Positions 23,365 to 35,600 of a stretch of DNA of 64,000 bases are shown one piece after another. Source of the stretch: Naganishia liquefaciens (taxonomy: Eukaryota > Basidiomycota > Tremellomycetes > Filobasidiales > Filobasidiaceae); assembly GCA_013423385.1 (NCBI GenBank), contig BLZA01000021.1, positions 558,001 through 622,000 of the forward strand, written 5' to 3'. The notes below the pieces were generated by a model. That model was not told the origin of the DNA and ran no database searches. It was given only the letters and a program-made list of their open reading frames with translations. Every line of letters begins with the position of its first letter. Position 1 is the first letter of the stretch. The position numbers and the translations under genes were made by a program.

Positions 23365-25436
23365 TCACGACCGCCATTCCCACACGGCCCGGGCATCCCT
23401 TGCCCGCTTCTGCACAATTCGCTCCGTCTCCTCGCCCCATACTTCAGCGCCCGTCTTTTCCCCCTGCAACACCTCGCTCGTGTGCCGATCGGCTTCCTTA
23501 TCGGACATGACGACGCAGTTCCACGGCGAGAGCGGTTCGTCCTTGCACCATCTGACGAGGGATGGTTTCGTCAAGACGGGATATGGCGGAATCGTTGAAC
23601 GGCCCTGATGCAGGTCTTCGAAGATGTAGGCGATGTCATCTTGTGACATGGGGTTGCGCCTGCCGACGGTCCCGTTAACATTGTCGAGCACGAAGCAAAG
23701 AAGCGAGCGCGACTTACTTCGCCTTGTGCACATCATCACTGAGTCTGGTCTCACGCGCTACCAAATCTCTATCCAAGCGATCATACGTCTTCCTCCTGTT
23801 CTTTACAGGCAACGGGAACTCGAGCGGCTTGCCGGCGAGATCCATCAAGAGGTACGTCGCCGCGTGCAAGCCAAAAATGCAGGGTAACGGACCCAAGACG
23901 GGCAAGATCCTCACCCGGAAGTCATCAAAGGCGCCTAGTTCGTTTACTTTGCCGCGCTCGAATTCATCATCGGGAAGCGGTAGAAGCTTGACCTCGCCAG
24001 GTACCTCTGTCGAGTAGACAACACTGTCACAGCGTCAGGATAAGCCATCGCGACGCAGAAAGGTGTGACAAGACGTACGGAATGCCCGAGTGAATACCCT
24101 GTCGACGCAACCGAATCCTGACATTCCGCGCAAGCGCATCCTCATAGGTGTTGGAAATATCGCTGACGATGATTTCAGTCGTGAGCGCCTACGATGCGAA
24201 CAGTAGCTATTCGGCAACACCTACGCGATTTGGACTCGTGTCGGATCGCATTTCGCCCCGGCGCCCATGGAGGAGAAAACCTATGCGTGAGGCGATTAGT
24301 GATATCCTCGACTGAGGACGAAACGGCCTACCTTGAGTCCACTTTTATAACAGTGCGCGAGCAATTCGATCTTTTACCCAGGCCTGGTCAGTAGGCGCTG
24401 GGACTAGGCAATTGGGGCAAAGAACCGACCTTGGTGTTAATGTTATCGATCGCGTCCACCACCCAATCCGCGCCCTCGAGCCATCCCTCGCTTTCCGTGC
24501 CTTTCCGCCACAGTCCAACCCTCGTCTCGATCCTGTCCAGCCGTGCATCAGCGTCACTCTGATTAGCAGGTGTCGACGAGGACTCACTGCGCCCAGGGTG
24601 CAATCTTCTTGAGAAACCTGCGTGTGGCTTCGACCTTGGGCGTTCCGACGTCTTCGAGCGTGGCGGCGGCGTGGCGGTTGAGGGAGGAAAGAGTCGTCAA
24701 GTCGAACTGATTTCGGCGCGTGGGTATTAGTGTTGATCGGTGCTTCGCAGCACCCGACGGGATCCTACATCAATGAGCAAGATTTTGGAGACCCCGCTGA
24801 AAGTTGTGGATCAGGACGCGACCGGCGCTTCCGAGGCAAGGAAACAATACCTTCTGAGTAGCATGAGGGCACACCAACTTCCGACCCCTCCACATCCAAC
24901 CTAAGGTGGTGTGAAAGCCGACATATAATGAGAACCTCTACGGGAAGCCGCTTCCTGACCGCCACCTACCACGACGACGTATGAATCACGGACTTTCCGC
25001 ATGCCTTCTTCTCCGAGGAATGTATAATTGCGGGACAACTGATTACCCAATGCACATGATACGCGTCAGCCAAAGGGCTACAACTAGCGAAAGCCCAAGG
25101 AACGATGAGACGCACTTGCTCTCTGATCAATTCTTCGTCATATTCTCCCGGCGCCCAGACCTTGTCCGCTCCAGCCTCGGCATACATGGGTGCCCGAGGG
25201 GACATACCCCCCTCCTCTGTTCCCTCAATTCCATTGACCTTGCCAATTGCCGTGGTATCAGCCCACTCTTGCCCCGCTAGATCCGCTTCGACCTGTCGCT
25301 TCAGCTCGCGCGTGCGTAGCCGTCTACGTATCGCCTGTCCGCCGAGAATGGATCCGGCGGTGACAAGAGCAGCTGTAGCTGCTGTAGCGGCGAGGAGGAC
25401 GCGCGGTTGGGCGAAGCGCGAGGTCGAGTCTGACAT
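23365..25436 (-). CDS. tRNA threonylcarbamoyladenosine (t6A) dehydratase, TCD1/TCD2-like
   Basis: E1-like enzyme that cyclises t6A37 to ct6A in ANN-decoding tRNAs; yeast Tcd1/Tcd2 sit on the mitochondrial outer membrane. An N-terminal hydrophobic segment (LLAATAATAALVTAGSILGG) fits such an anchor. Then NYTFLGEEGMRKVRDSYVVV, the nucleotide-binding VVGCGGVGSWCALMLLRSG, LLIDFDLTTLSSLNRHAAATLEDVGTPK, DWVVDAIDNINTK, AHCYKSGLKVFSSMGAGAKCDPTR, and a long fungal C-terminal extension follow, matching the family in order. About ten introns of 50-70 nt are inferred. Two splice choices (around 24587 and 24190) had alternatives, but the flanking motifs are clear. Confidence 0.9.
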
Positions 25437-25881
25437 GATTCGCGGGGGTGATTATACTCGAGGACAGGAGGAGAGGGATGAGACATGGTGATCGGGCCGG
25501 GATATGGAGATGGCCCCGCTGGTGATGATGATGATGGGCCGATCGCTCGATTGCAGCATTGCAGGCTTGCATCCGACACACACCGGAGGCAACAACGCAA
25601 AAAGATGGAGCAACGTAGAATCGATCCGCTTGCACACCGTGTCGCGCTTTTGTCGAGGTATTCCAAGCGCATCCAAGCTATTTTCGCTGTCCAGAGTTGT
25701 CCCATCTCAGCCCATCCCCGCCCATCCCACCGTCGGCCGGAATTCACAGCCAAGTCCCCCTGCCCGCCAACCGTCCTCGCTCGCGCACGCACGCCCGCAC
25801 CTTGACAAGTCCGGTGACATCTTGGGGTGGTCTTTGCTCTCTCCGTCAACAACACCACCAACCTTCCTCAAGAAAAAAAAG
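25437..25881. promoter_or_regulatory. Divergent promoter, TCD / uL4
   Basis: 445 bp head-to-head region. The uL4 side is strongly pyrimidine- and C-rich (about 25690-25870), as expected for a highly expressed ribosomal protein leader, and ends with a purine run just before the ATG. No other gene is supported. Confidence 0.5.
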
Positions 25882-27227
25882 ATGGCCGCTCGACCTACCG
25901 TTAGCGTTTACACCGATGCCGGGGAGGCCTCGGGATCGGTCGCCTTGCCCAAGGTCTTCACCGCTCCCATCCGAATGGATGTTGTCCAGCAGGTCCACAG
26001 TGAGTATCCGTGCAGGTTGCAGGAGATATCAAGGAAAGAGGAGAAGGAGACAAGATGCTGGGAGAGGGAGGGCGCAGGAGTTGAAGCAGGGTCAGCGGGA
26101 CAGACGGAGAAACGCTTGGGAGACGACGGCTGAAACGAATGACGGGACCTTGGCCTTCAAACAAACGCTAACCCTTCGCCTCGCCCGCAGAGTCCATGGC
26201 CAAGAACCGACGACAGGCCTACGCCGTCGCCGAGAACGCCGGTCACCAGACCTCGGCCGAATCCTGGGGTACCGGTCGAGCCGTCGCCCGTATCCCCCGT
26301 GTCGGTGGTGGTGGTACCGGTCGATCCGGCCAGGCCGCTTTCGGTAACATGTGCCGAGGTGGTCGAATGTTCGCCCCGACCAAGACCTGGAGGAAGTGGC
26401 ACGTCAAGATCAACCAGAACCAGCGACGATACGCCGTCGCCTCGGCTTTGGCTGCTTCTGCCTTGCCCTCGCTCGTTCTCGCCCGAGGTCACCGTGTCGA
26501 AAAGGTCCAGGAAGTCCCCTTGGTCGTTTCCGACGCCGCCGAGTCCCTCAACAAGACCAAGGCTGCCGTCGAGCTCTTGAAGGCCGTCAAGGCCTACGCC
26601 GACGTTGTCAAGGTCTCCAACTCGCGAAAGTTGCGAGCCGGAAAGGGAAAGATGAGGAACAGGCGACACAGGCAGCGACGAGGACCCTTGGTTGTTTACA
26701 ACAACGACCAGGGTCTCGTCAAGGCTTTCCGAAACATCCCGGGAGTCGAGACCTGCAACGTCAAGCACTTGAACTTGCTGCAGTTGGCCCCTGGTGGTCA
26801 CATGGGTCGATTCATCGTCTGGACCGAGGGAGCCATGAACGCCCTCGACGAGGTCTACGCCGCCAAGTCGGGCTACGAGTTGCCCACCGCCAAGATCGCC
26901 GCCAACGACGTCACCCGAATTATCAACTCGGATGAAATCCAGTCTGTTGTCCGACCCGCCGGTCAGCCCTTGGCCAAGAGGCCCTTCACCCAGAAGAAGA
27001 ACCCCTTGAAGAACAAGGCCGTCTTGTTCCGACTCAACCCGTACGCCAAGACCTTGCGACGACAGGAATTGCTCAAGCTCGAGAGGAAGCGAAAGGGTAA
27101 ATTGACAAGGCTGATGCTCGGAGATGCGCCTGATGCTAACGCTTTTCCTACAGGAGAGGTCAAGAAGACCGTTCCCGCCGGTACCGAGGCTGGCGAGGCT
27201 TTCCTCAAGACCTTGCACGCCCTCTAA
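25882..27227 (+). CDS. RPL4: 60S ribosomal protein uL4
   Basis: Large-subunit ribosomal protein uL4 (eukaryotic L4/L1), 365 residues. Exons 25882-25999, 26191-27096 and 27154-27227 keep frame. The protein has RPTVSVY at the start, the exit-tunnel loop region [92 protein letters not shown] and the eukaryote-specific C-terminal tail with [21 protein letters not shown]. Arginine is written mostly as CGA, with AGG next. The first intron (191 nt) is longer than usual here. No snoRNA was recognised in either intron. Confidence 0.97.
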
Positions 27228-27585
27228 GCGTCCGCGCAATGTGGTTTTGACCGTATACCGGAAAAAGCTAGCCCGCTCAGGGAGCCGATTGTCGCTAGAA
27301 AGGAATTGTAGAGGCTCCAAGATGATTACGATGCCATGCACCTTTTCTTTCTGCTTGTTACGTTCGAATGCGCGGTGGCCCTTGATGCCTCTTGATTGTG
27401 TCGTGCCGTTCATCTCTGTGTTCGAGTCACCCTCTTTCCTCCTCCTTGTGAGCTCGCCACTTGGCTGAATCGTGCACCGGCGACCGCCCGCGTCATGTGA
27501 GACATGACCGATATCGCGGGCGATGCATATCGCGCCATCTGGTGTTCAACCGTTTCCTGCATCGACAGACAGCCCCATCTGCATC
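27228..27585. other. Intergenic: uL4 3' flank and protease promoter
   Basis: Same-strand gap of 358 bp. Nothing beyond UTR or promoter sequence is visible. An in-frame ATG at 27523 would add 21 residues before the presumed mitochondrial presequence of the next gene. Confidence 0.45.
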
Positions 27586-28889
27586 ATGCTGCTCACTCGG
27601 CTGTCCCGCAACCTGAGTCGTCCGGCTCGAGGTATTCGCCGATATGCAGCGACGACGACTACGCCCGCAGCCACTGTTGGACCTCCGCGGCTCGCGAAAC
27701 CGGAATCAACCGACCGCGCACTTCACGACGATCCGCTCGATGGCTACATCGACATTTACCAGCGTGTCTTTCTCCAACCAGGCTCTTTCGACGGCTTGGC
27801 GAGCGTCGATAAGCTCTATGCCGATTACCGAGCGAATGCGGGGCATGTGTTGGAGCATGTGTTGCCGTATGAGGCATACCCTGCCAGTACTCGACGGTCG
27901 GATACGCTGCATGCAGAGCCATCGGCGACGGAAGGCGACGGCGTGGTGCTTGTCGTTCATGTCTTGCAGGGTCTTGACGGACACGTGGAAAAGATGAGCG
28001 TTTGTTCCGGGTTCGTGGTCGGAACAGTGCAGGATGGACCCATCGACCCGACTGTTTCAACCGATACCGTCGTAACATGTGCACACACGCTGGAAGAGGC
28101 GAGTCTCCTGCATGATGACCAAGTCTGCCTAAGCTGACTATGGGGCGCTTTCAGATGCATCGTCACCTTCGCGAACCTTTCGCTGCTCTTCAGCGCTCAT
28201 GCACATTCATCATTCCATCCCAGGGTAAACCGAAACTCATCGCGGCCGTGCAATCCTCTATGCCGCGATCCGATCTTGTCGTGATGACGACCGTCCCGAG
28301 CAAACGTCCACCACTGACGTCGTTGCCCGTCAGTCCATTCCCACTCGCCGTCGGCTCGAGCGTTCTAACGCACATCTTTGGATCGCCCGATGTGCCCGAT
28401 GTGGTTCGGGCGCGGAACCGGCGTAGACCTGAGCCGTTGGCAGAACCCTTGGCAGAGGAAGCGCCGATAAGCTGGCTCGAAGGCAAGGCGTGGCGACGAT
28501 GGGGACGTGGAGAGTTACTGGGTTATCGATCATACACGGGACAGGAAGTCGAGGTGCGGTGTGATCGGAATACGTGCCGACGTTGATACTTATACTGCAT
28601 CTGCAGGCCGGTACATCATCTCAACTGCCTCATTTGTTGACCTCTATACTTCCGACGCACGGCTCGTCGGGCGGTCCCATTTTGGATGCCAGTACTGGAG
28701 CTGTTGTTGGCATGACGAGCGGTCGGCGGATGGATAATAGGGTCGAGGGAGAACGTGGATGGGGTGCAGCGGCCGAGGGGATATTCGAGGTATGTTTCGC
28801 TGAGGGGTGGATAGCCAAGATGCTAAGCAGTGATCGACGGACAGATGTTTGCGCTGCCCGGTTTCGTGCCGGCTTCGAAGCGCAAGTAA
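27586..28889 (+). CDS. Trypsin-fold serine protease, predicted mitochondrial
   Basis: Four phase-0 exons (27586-28098, 28155-28553, 28607-28789, 28845-28889) give 379 residues. The start MLLTRLSRNLSRPARGIRRYA is rich in arginine and leucine without acids, a typical mitochondrial presequence. A full catalytic triad of the trypsin/HtrA fold can be assigned: His in VVTCAHTLEE, Asp in PRSDLVVM, and Ser in THGSSGGPILD followed by GAVVGMTS. No PDZ domain is seen and the protein ends shortly after the protease domain, so it is not a standard HtrA/Nma111. The first intron (28099-28154) uses a GC donor (GAG|GCGAGT). Substrates are unknown; such single-domain mitochondrial trypsin-like proteins are common but poorly studied in basidiomycetes. 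Confidence 0.72.
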
Positions 28890-29020
28890 GTGAGGAGAAC
28901 GAGCAAGAAACGAGGTTCAGGGGAACAGTTGTGTGGAGTCACGATCTACCCGTTGTATACATGATTAGACAATGACATTTGTCTATGAAGATACAACTCT
29001 GGATCGTAAAATATGCCGGG

Positions 29021-30456
29021 CTACAAGTCGGCACCTATGTCATGGCCCCCATCCAACAACGCATCCATCGCCGCCCAATCGTCTCCATACTCATCAATCC
29101 CTCCCGTCGACTGGCCATTCCCTGTGCCACTGTCTGCCGCCGCTGCGGCCTGCCGATGCATTGAAGCGGCATTCCGATGCGCCTCCTCGGCCTCCGCTTC
29201 GGCAGCAGCAATCATCGCCTCGAAGTCCTCGTCGTCGTCGTTTTCCTGTTGCCCCATTCCGGCTTTATCACGGGCCGCAGGTCCTCCGACGATTGCCGAC
29301 TGCGCAGCGCTGGCCTCGTGTTCAGCGGCGGCTATCATTGCTTCATAGTCTTCCTCCTCCATATCCATTTCAGGGTCTGGTTCCCGCGCTGCGGAGGCAC
29401 GGGATATCGGCTCGGCAAGATTTGCCGGATTTGCTGGTATAGATGATTCGCCCGCGGATTGTGGTATCGTTCCCGCCCGCGGCGGACTCGGCGAGCGGAA
29501 CAAGGCATCTCGGAGTTCCTTGTCCTTTTCCCTATACCCACTGAGCGCGCTCTGGAGCCGCGCACAAAGATTTCGTCAGCGCAGGCCATGCGATATGCGA
29601 GAGACAAATTGGGACCCACCTTGACCACCTTCATGTGACACAGCGTCTCAACTCGCGCGACCGTCTCGGTAAACGCCATTCTGGGGAACATTTGGTGTGT
29701 CCACATTTGGTACATCGAGAGCAAGTGCGCCAGGTCTTTCGCTTCGTGACCCTTTCCGCGAAGGCGGAGGCGTTTGGCGTCTTTGATGAGAGCGGGGAAG
29801 CCGCGATCGCCGAGGAGTCTATTAGGGGAAGGGCGAGAAGATTCAGCTTTGACGGTTTGGAACACGTAGGGGGACAAGGACAGGGAGGCGTACCGCTCAA
29901 CATCAAGCTTTGGCCGCGTACGTTTCGGCTTGTCCGTCGCTTCATTGTCTGCGCCGCCCGCTGTCCCGCTCATCATCCCCGCCGGACCCCTGAGAGGGTC
30001 AAAGGCACCCATTGGGTCACCAGCTGTAGCGGGATGCTGCGCAGACGCTGCGGGATCATCTGGATCGTCGTCGAATAGGGACAGCGCGGATGTTGGATCG
30101 AGCGCGCGACGTGATGCCGCGAGACGGGCGGCGGCGTTTTGAGGTCCTGACGTCGACGGCGCTGGGCCGGATGTACGTTGTCTCTTCGAAGGCGGATCCA
30201 CAGAACGCTCGTCTTCGCTCTCGTCATCTTCCTCGATTGCCGGCCTCGCCTTACGGGTGTAAGTCTCGGGGACCTGCTGCCGGGCCTTGCGAACATATGT
30301 GCCCTCTACCGCCGCCTCGTCGTTGTCGTCGTCGTCGTCCTGGGCGGGAGAAAAGAAGAGGTTGACCTGATTCGTGCGCACGGGCGTGATATCCATGCGG
30401 AAGGGGGAGCCGGCGCGGGCTGATGGTGGTGAGTCGAGGCCAGCGAGTGGATTCAT
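29021..30456 (-). CDS. Replication fork protection protein TIPIN/Csm3/Swi3
   Basis: Partner of Timeless/Tof1 that stabilises stalled replication forks and supports S-phase checkpoint signalling. Two exons (30456-29620, 29551-29021) give 455 residues. The Swi3 domain lies around residues 215-300: RPKLDVERYASL, RLLGDRGFPALIKDAKRLRLRGKGHEAKDLAHLLSMYQMW (conserved core) and FPRMAFTETVARVETL. Upstream is disordered with an acidic run (DDDDDND) encoded by a GTC/GAC repeat; downstream are two acidic repeats built on [DE]-[DY]-[FY]-E-A-M-I-A-A-A-E. Start ATG 30456 (MNPLAGLDSPP) is preferred; an in-frame ATG at 30546 adds 30 residues of non-conserved sequence. Confidence 0.88.
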
Positions 30457-30699
30457 GGTCTGCGATGACGACGGGTTAGCGAGAATGGCCTGGAGAGCAT
30501 GGCCGAGGGGTTGATCAAGTCGACAGACAAAGAAGACGCGTTTCATTAAGCAGACGCGTTCGGTGATGCTCCCTATTTGCTTCCGCAGCTGACCGATTGC
30601 TCATCAACGGCGGCAGTCTTGCTGTCTCAACATTTCACTCACTCGGCGGTCGACAGTCGCGCCAGAGAGCGTGGTGATCAACGCCCTCCCCGCCTGATC

Positions 30700-31912
30700 A
30701 TGGCCGCATTCGGACAACTCGTCACAGGCCCGCCCGGTGCCGGCAAATCCACCTACTGTCATGGAATGCACCAGTTCCTCACAGCGCTTGATCGCCCCGT
30801 TCACATCATCAATCTCGACCCGGCCGTCACGGATCCGCCTTATCCGTGTGCGATCAACATTACCGACCTCATTTCCCTGCCCGAGATCATGGAGGAGCAT
30901 TCCCTTGGGCCCAATGGGGCAATGCTGTATGCAATGGAGTATCTGGAAGCCAATTTTGATTGGCTAGAGGACGAGATACGCAAACTGGTCGAAGAGGAGG
31001 AGCGCGGAGCGTGTTATGTGATCATTGATACGCCCGGGCAGGTCGAGCTGTGGACAAATCACGATAGCTTGAAACGTATAGTAGGCAAGCTTATCAAGGC
31101 GGATTACAGGGTTAGTATTCAGATGCTTTCTCCTTGACGCCTCGCCTCACGCCTTTCCTTCAGCTCGCAGCTGTGCATCTGTCCGACGCGCACTATGTAA
31201 CGGACGCCTCAAAATATATCTCGGTCCTCCTGCTCGCCCTTCGCGCCATGCTCCAGCTCGAGATTCCTCACGTCAACGTACTCAGCAAGATGGACCTCAT
31301 TACTCAATACGGCGAGCTCCGTACGTCACTTCTCTCTTCCTATCCTCTTCGCATCAGGCCTCAACCCGCTGCTCTCCTACTAGCATTCAACCTCGAATAC
31401 TACACAGAAGTCCAAGACCTCTCATACCTAGAATCATCTTTGGAGACCGAACGTTCCGGCCAGAAATTCGCCGCTCTCAATCGTGCAATATGCGGCCTGA
31501 TCGAGGATTACAGCCTCGTCAGCTTTGAGACCCTCGCTGTTGAGGTAAGCTCCGCCTTTCCCGTCACTCTTATTCCCGCATCTTGTTGAACTTTTCTTGC
31601 ACCATCCAGGACAAACACTCCATGCTCAAACTCCTTCGCTTACTCGATCGTGTCCTGGGCTACGCTTACATCCCGCGTCCAAAACCAGGTTCTACGCAGG
31701 GCGCGACGACGTTGACGACGGACGAAGCGCTGCGCTCGTATCCATTGCCGCAACTAACGGGCGTACAGGATGTCGCGGACGTGCAGGAAAAGTGGGTGGA
31801 CAACAAGTTGAACTGGGAGGAGTGGGAGAGGCGCAGGCGCGAGGAGGCGGGCGCGGGCGGATGCGGAGGGCTGGCGGGGGATGCTGCAGGTCGGGAAAAG
31901 CGTGCGTGGTAG
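30700..31912 (+). CDS. GPN2: GPN-loop GTPase 2
   Basis: GTPase of the GPN family needed for assembly and nuclear import of RNA polymerase II/III. Four exons (30700-31110, 31164-31320, 31384-31544, 31610-31912) give 343 residues. The P-loop is GPPGAGKST, followed by NLDPA; the family-defining GPN sits in HSLGPNGAMLYAMEYL; then VIIDTPGQVELW, the VHLSDAHYVTDASKYI segment, NVLSKMDL (guanine specificity) and EYYTEVQDLSYL. The HLSDAHY motif and length indicate GPN2 rather than GPN1 or GPN3. The C-terminus has DVADVQEKWVD and a charged tail. It shares a 243-bp divergent promoter with the TIPIN-like gene. Confidence 0.95.
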
Positions 31913-32633
31913 CGTCTCCGTTGACGGAGTTTGCATAGCCCTCTGTGCGGGTCTGATGTCAGGCGGGAACTATGGAGCCGGGACACTTATAATCATAAAT
32001 TTGCAGTAAAGGCTTCCCGGGACCACCCGCTTGCACTTCCCGTCTATCAGCTCGATAGCACATGTACAAGGGAAAGGACCGGAAGATTTGTTGTCCGATC
32101 GGTCGCTACACGGCCCACAGACATCGCGGCCGAGCTTGCTCGAGCCTAAGGCAATTTCAATGTTGAGTGTCGAGCCGATGCAAGGGCTTGTCCGCATGCT
32201 GTTGCACCGGTGCTCGTTTTTTCATAATTGAACTGACTATGCCGGGACTCCAGGAGCTCTACATTCGGCTATTGCTCTGGCAAGGGGGACATACATGTAA
32301 TAGGTCGCGGCGGCATAGGAGCTTGGGACAGCCTGTCGATGGCGCGCGAAAGGCTTGGATCGACCTAAAAGTGGAAATAAAATGCTTGGTGCACGAATAA
32401 AATGCTCGGTGCACGTGGACGTGTTCTTGAGTTGCCCATGCTGGTTTGTGCGGTCGATATAACTGTAAAGGGCGGCGATTCTGGAAAGCTGAAGAGCAGA
32501 ACGAGTATATCATGGTCTGCTTTGCCCTGTCTTCTAATTCGATCGATCATCTTTGATGCTGTATTTGCTGTAAGACAACATGCTACTTGCTCTTGCGCAA
32601 GCCGCTTCATGCTTGGCATGCGGCCTCAGGCTC
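31913..32633. other. Convergent intergenic region
   Basis: Between the 3' ends of GPN2 (+) and the next minus-strand gene. No protein gene is supported. It contains the 20-bp tandem duplication listed at 32376. Confidence 0.5.
32376..32415 (+). repeat. 20-bp tandem duplication with AATAAA
   Basis: Two adjacent copies (32376-32395 and 32396-32415) differ at one base (T/C at unit position 11). Each starts AATAAAATGC and ends GGTGCACG, so each carries an AATAAA. A polyadenylation role for GPN2 transcripts is possible but they lie 460 bp past the stop. Confidence 0.75.
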
Positions 32634-35600
32634 TCAGTCGCGCGTCCAAGCGAGGATCTGCTTGGGAATGCGAATCCTTCGATCATCCCAGATCTCGCTA
32701 AGTTTTCGCGCTTGGTCAAAGACTCGGTCGTTCTCCTCTTCAAGTTTTTGCAAGGCGGGAATAACCTTACGGGTGATAGTCGCGAAGCATCTCTCTCGAT
32801 CAGCTTTCCACATGTCGAGAATTCCCTCCCTGTAGCGTCAAAGACAGGGATGTCAGCGTAGGTAATAAGCAACAGGAGGGAAAAGAGACTGACGTCTCCG
32901 CAGAAACCTCAATCAGTACCGTTGCGACAAGAGACAGGAGCCGCTCTTGTGTCTCGGTGCATTCTTTCCTGGGAGTCTGCATCTGTTCTTTCGTAGCCGA
33001 CCACGTCACCTGCTCCGCATCATGAGCGACCGCAGCTGCAAAGCGATATTGACCGTGCTTACCCTGTACACTTCCATGATCAACTGTCAATGGGAAGTGC
33101 CTGAGCTCTAGCGGGTCTTCGGACCTGCATACTTGCTTACCTCCCGCATGCCAAGCTCCTCCTTATTGAGATCATCGCCATCGTCTTGGGCAAAATCTGT
33201 GACCGAATCACGTCGCTTGGGTGCATTTGTCTCGACCGGATGATGAGCAACTAGATTCGACTGTGATCTCGAGTCTCTTTGCGTTGGATCAGCTTCAAGC
33301 TCTGCTTCTTCAGCTGGTGTATGCGACCGAGATGAGTGCTTCTCTGAACGTAACGGAAGGTGTTTGAGTTTGCGAAGATATGTGTTTCGGGCAGGCGGGG
33401 CATCTTACTGGATGACCAGAGATCTGGTGATGCGATCGATTTCCACTTACCATCTGACATGATGGCGAAGGAGTCTCGCGACTTTCTGCTTTCCGGGTCC
33501 CTTCGCTGCTTTTCTGGCCCTGCTCGCTGCTGGGCATTATCAACCAGTTCAATACTTGCTTGCTTTCGGTCAATACGCGCCGCAGAGACTTGTTCGCTGT
33601 CTCTCCTTTGATTCTGCCCAGCTTTCTTGGTGATTTCGCTCGCTATCAAAAGATCCTCGGCAAGTGCTTGATCTATTGACGCAGATTGAGGATTGTGGAT
33701 TCTCATACTTGTTAGGTGGTCGGCTGTTCTGCTTTTGTCGAAGATTCTCGAAGCCAGAGCGCTGGGCTGCCTCGCGGCAGTCGGATCTGCAGATGCTTCT
33801 AAAATTCGCTCGGCAGCTGTATCGCATCGAACTCCGAAGGTGTTCTGCTGTAACTCAGCGGGTGATGCGCTGGTTCTAACCGGTGGCGATATCGCCTTCC
33901 AACTGATCGGGAGCTTTACAATAGAGAATGCCGGAAGTCAGCTTCCACCTTACCGTCGGTGCTCCAGAACCGAAGCTTACAGGGTTGTTGACTACGACCG
34001 GGGATTGTTGCACATTCACATGTTCCGAGCTGACCTCCAGAGCCTTAACATGTTGTCCTCCCTCTGCAGATGGGGGCCTCTGCTTGAGATTTGATCGTAC
34101 TCGCCGGCTACCCGTCGTCTTCTGCTTGTGACTGCTCTCAAGCGGCGAGGAAAATCGTAGAGCTCTAGGATCTGAACATTTTGATGTCGACTTTGCCCTG
34201 GACGCAAGTCGATCAATAGGCATCGAAGCAATAGAAACCTTCTCTGACGATGAGACATAAAAAAGATCTTCTTGTACCATTGGCGTGTGCTTCTTGGGAA
34301 TCTCTTTTGACACGGTCGCAGTCCTCGAGTTCAAAGACATCTCCTCTCCCTATAGAGAACCCAATGTCGAGGTTTAGCCTTGGACCGCGATTTTTTTTCC
34401 GTGCATAAAACTTACAGGGATTCCTGCCTTGATTTGTTCATGTGAGTCATTGATCATGTGCGTGTTGACATCAGGTAGAGTCGTACTCCTTGCTTCCCGG
34501 TCATATGCTTGAATTGCATTGCTCTGGCCAATCAACCTGGTGCCCGAGGCGGGTCGGTTTCTGGTTGACATGCGCGGCAAAGTCAAAGAAGTGGCTGTGC
34601 TTGGAGCGAGGTCGAAACGGGATTCATCTCGCCTCCTTGCTGTCTTGCCTATAGCTTCCATTTTGCCGCTCTTTGAATGTTCTGGAAGGATAACAGACTT
34701 TCATCGGCGTAATGGACGATCTTGCACCGCTCCCGATACGCACCTATTCGAGATTTTTTGGCCTGTGGGACTGTCTGCGTATCTTCTACGGTGTTCTTTC
34801 TCTTGGTACCGGGGACTGATACACGCTCTTTTGGATTTCCTGCTTCTTCTGGGGCTATAACGTCATCGAGTCGCTTGGCTTTAGCTATCTTTCCACCCTT
34901 CAGCTTGCCATCAGTTCGAGGAATCGGACCAGCCGCCGGAGAAGGCAAGGGTGTCAACTTTGCAGCAACAGGCAGAAGCGACGAGTCATTTAAGCAGTTG
35001 GAGGGAGGGGGCAGCCTGGTATTCGCAGTAGAAGATGACAAACACTCAAATTGCCCTGTACGATTATGCGATGTTGGCACGTCATCAGAATGCTTGAATC
35101 TATTCGATTGACTTTCAGCACTCTCTGATATCGTCGGTTGCGATTCTCCTGACATTTCGTGCCCAATCAGAGTAGCCGCCGCAATTTCTTCTGGATCTGA
35201 TGCCCGCTTGGCTGATTTCACGGCCAAGCTCTGCGCCTCCTCCGAAGATGTCTGCCGGCCCACTTTCGCCATCCGATCTGCATGAGATTTCGCCGAAGTA
35301 ATACTTTGATCCGCACCCTCCTTGTCGGATGGTGTTGCTGCTGACCTTTCGACTTGCATCATCGATACATTGGCGGGACTCTTGACCAGAGAATGCTTTG
35401 ATGGAGGATTGACCTGAGCACCGCGCGTCTGAAGCAGTGTTGCTATACCTGTTATTCCCCCGTCCAATTCGAGCTGAATCCGCATAATCACATCCTTTTC
35501 AAGAAAGTTTGCGGTGTCATCTTGATTCAGAGCTATAGTGAGCAAACCTTCATCGGTAAGCTTGATCGATTTTCCGTTGGCGAAGTAGCAATCCGTCAGC

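Noticed and set aside
26157-27413. 418-codon open frame antisense to uL4
   Set aside because: It is the complement of the biased codon use in uL4, is low-complexity, and spans the uL4 introns and stop without own splice or start signals.
29021-29551. Trinucleotide-repeat expansion in the acidic part of the TIPIN-like gene
   Set aside because: The repeats are imperfect and coding, consistent with acidic repeats normal for the family.
30457-30546. N-terminal extension of the TIPIN-like protein from ATG 30546
   Set aside because: The added residues are not family-like and shorten the shared promoter with GPN2; ATG 30456 is favoured.
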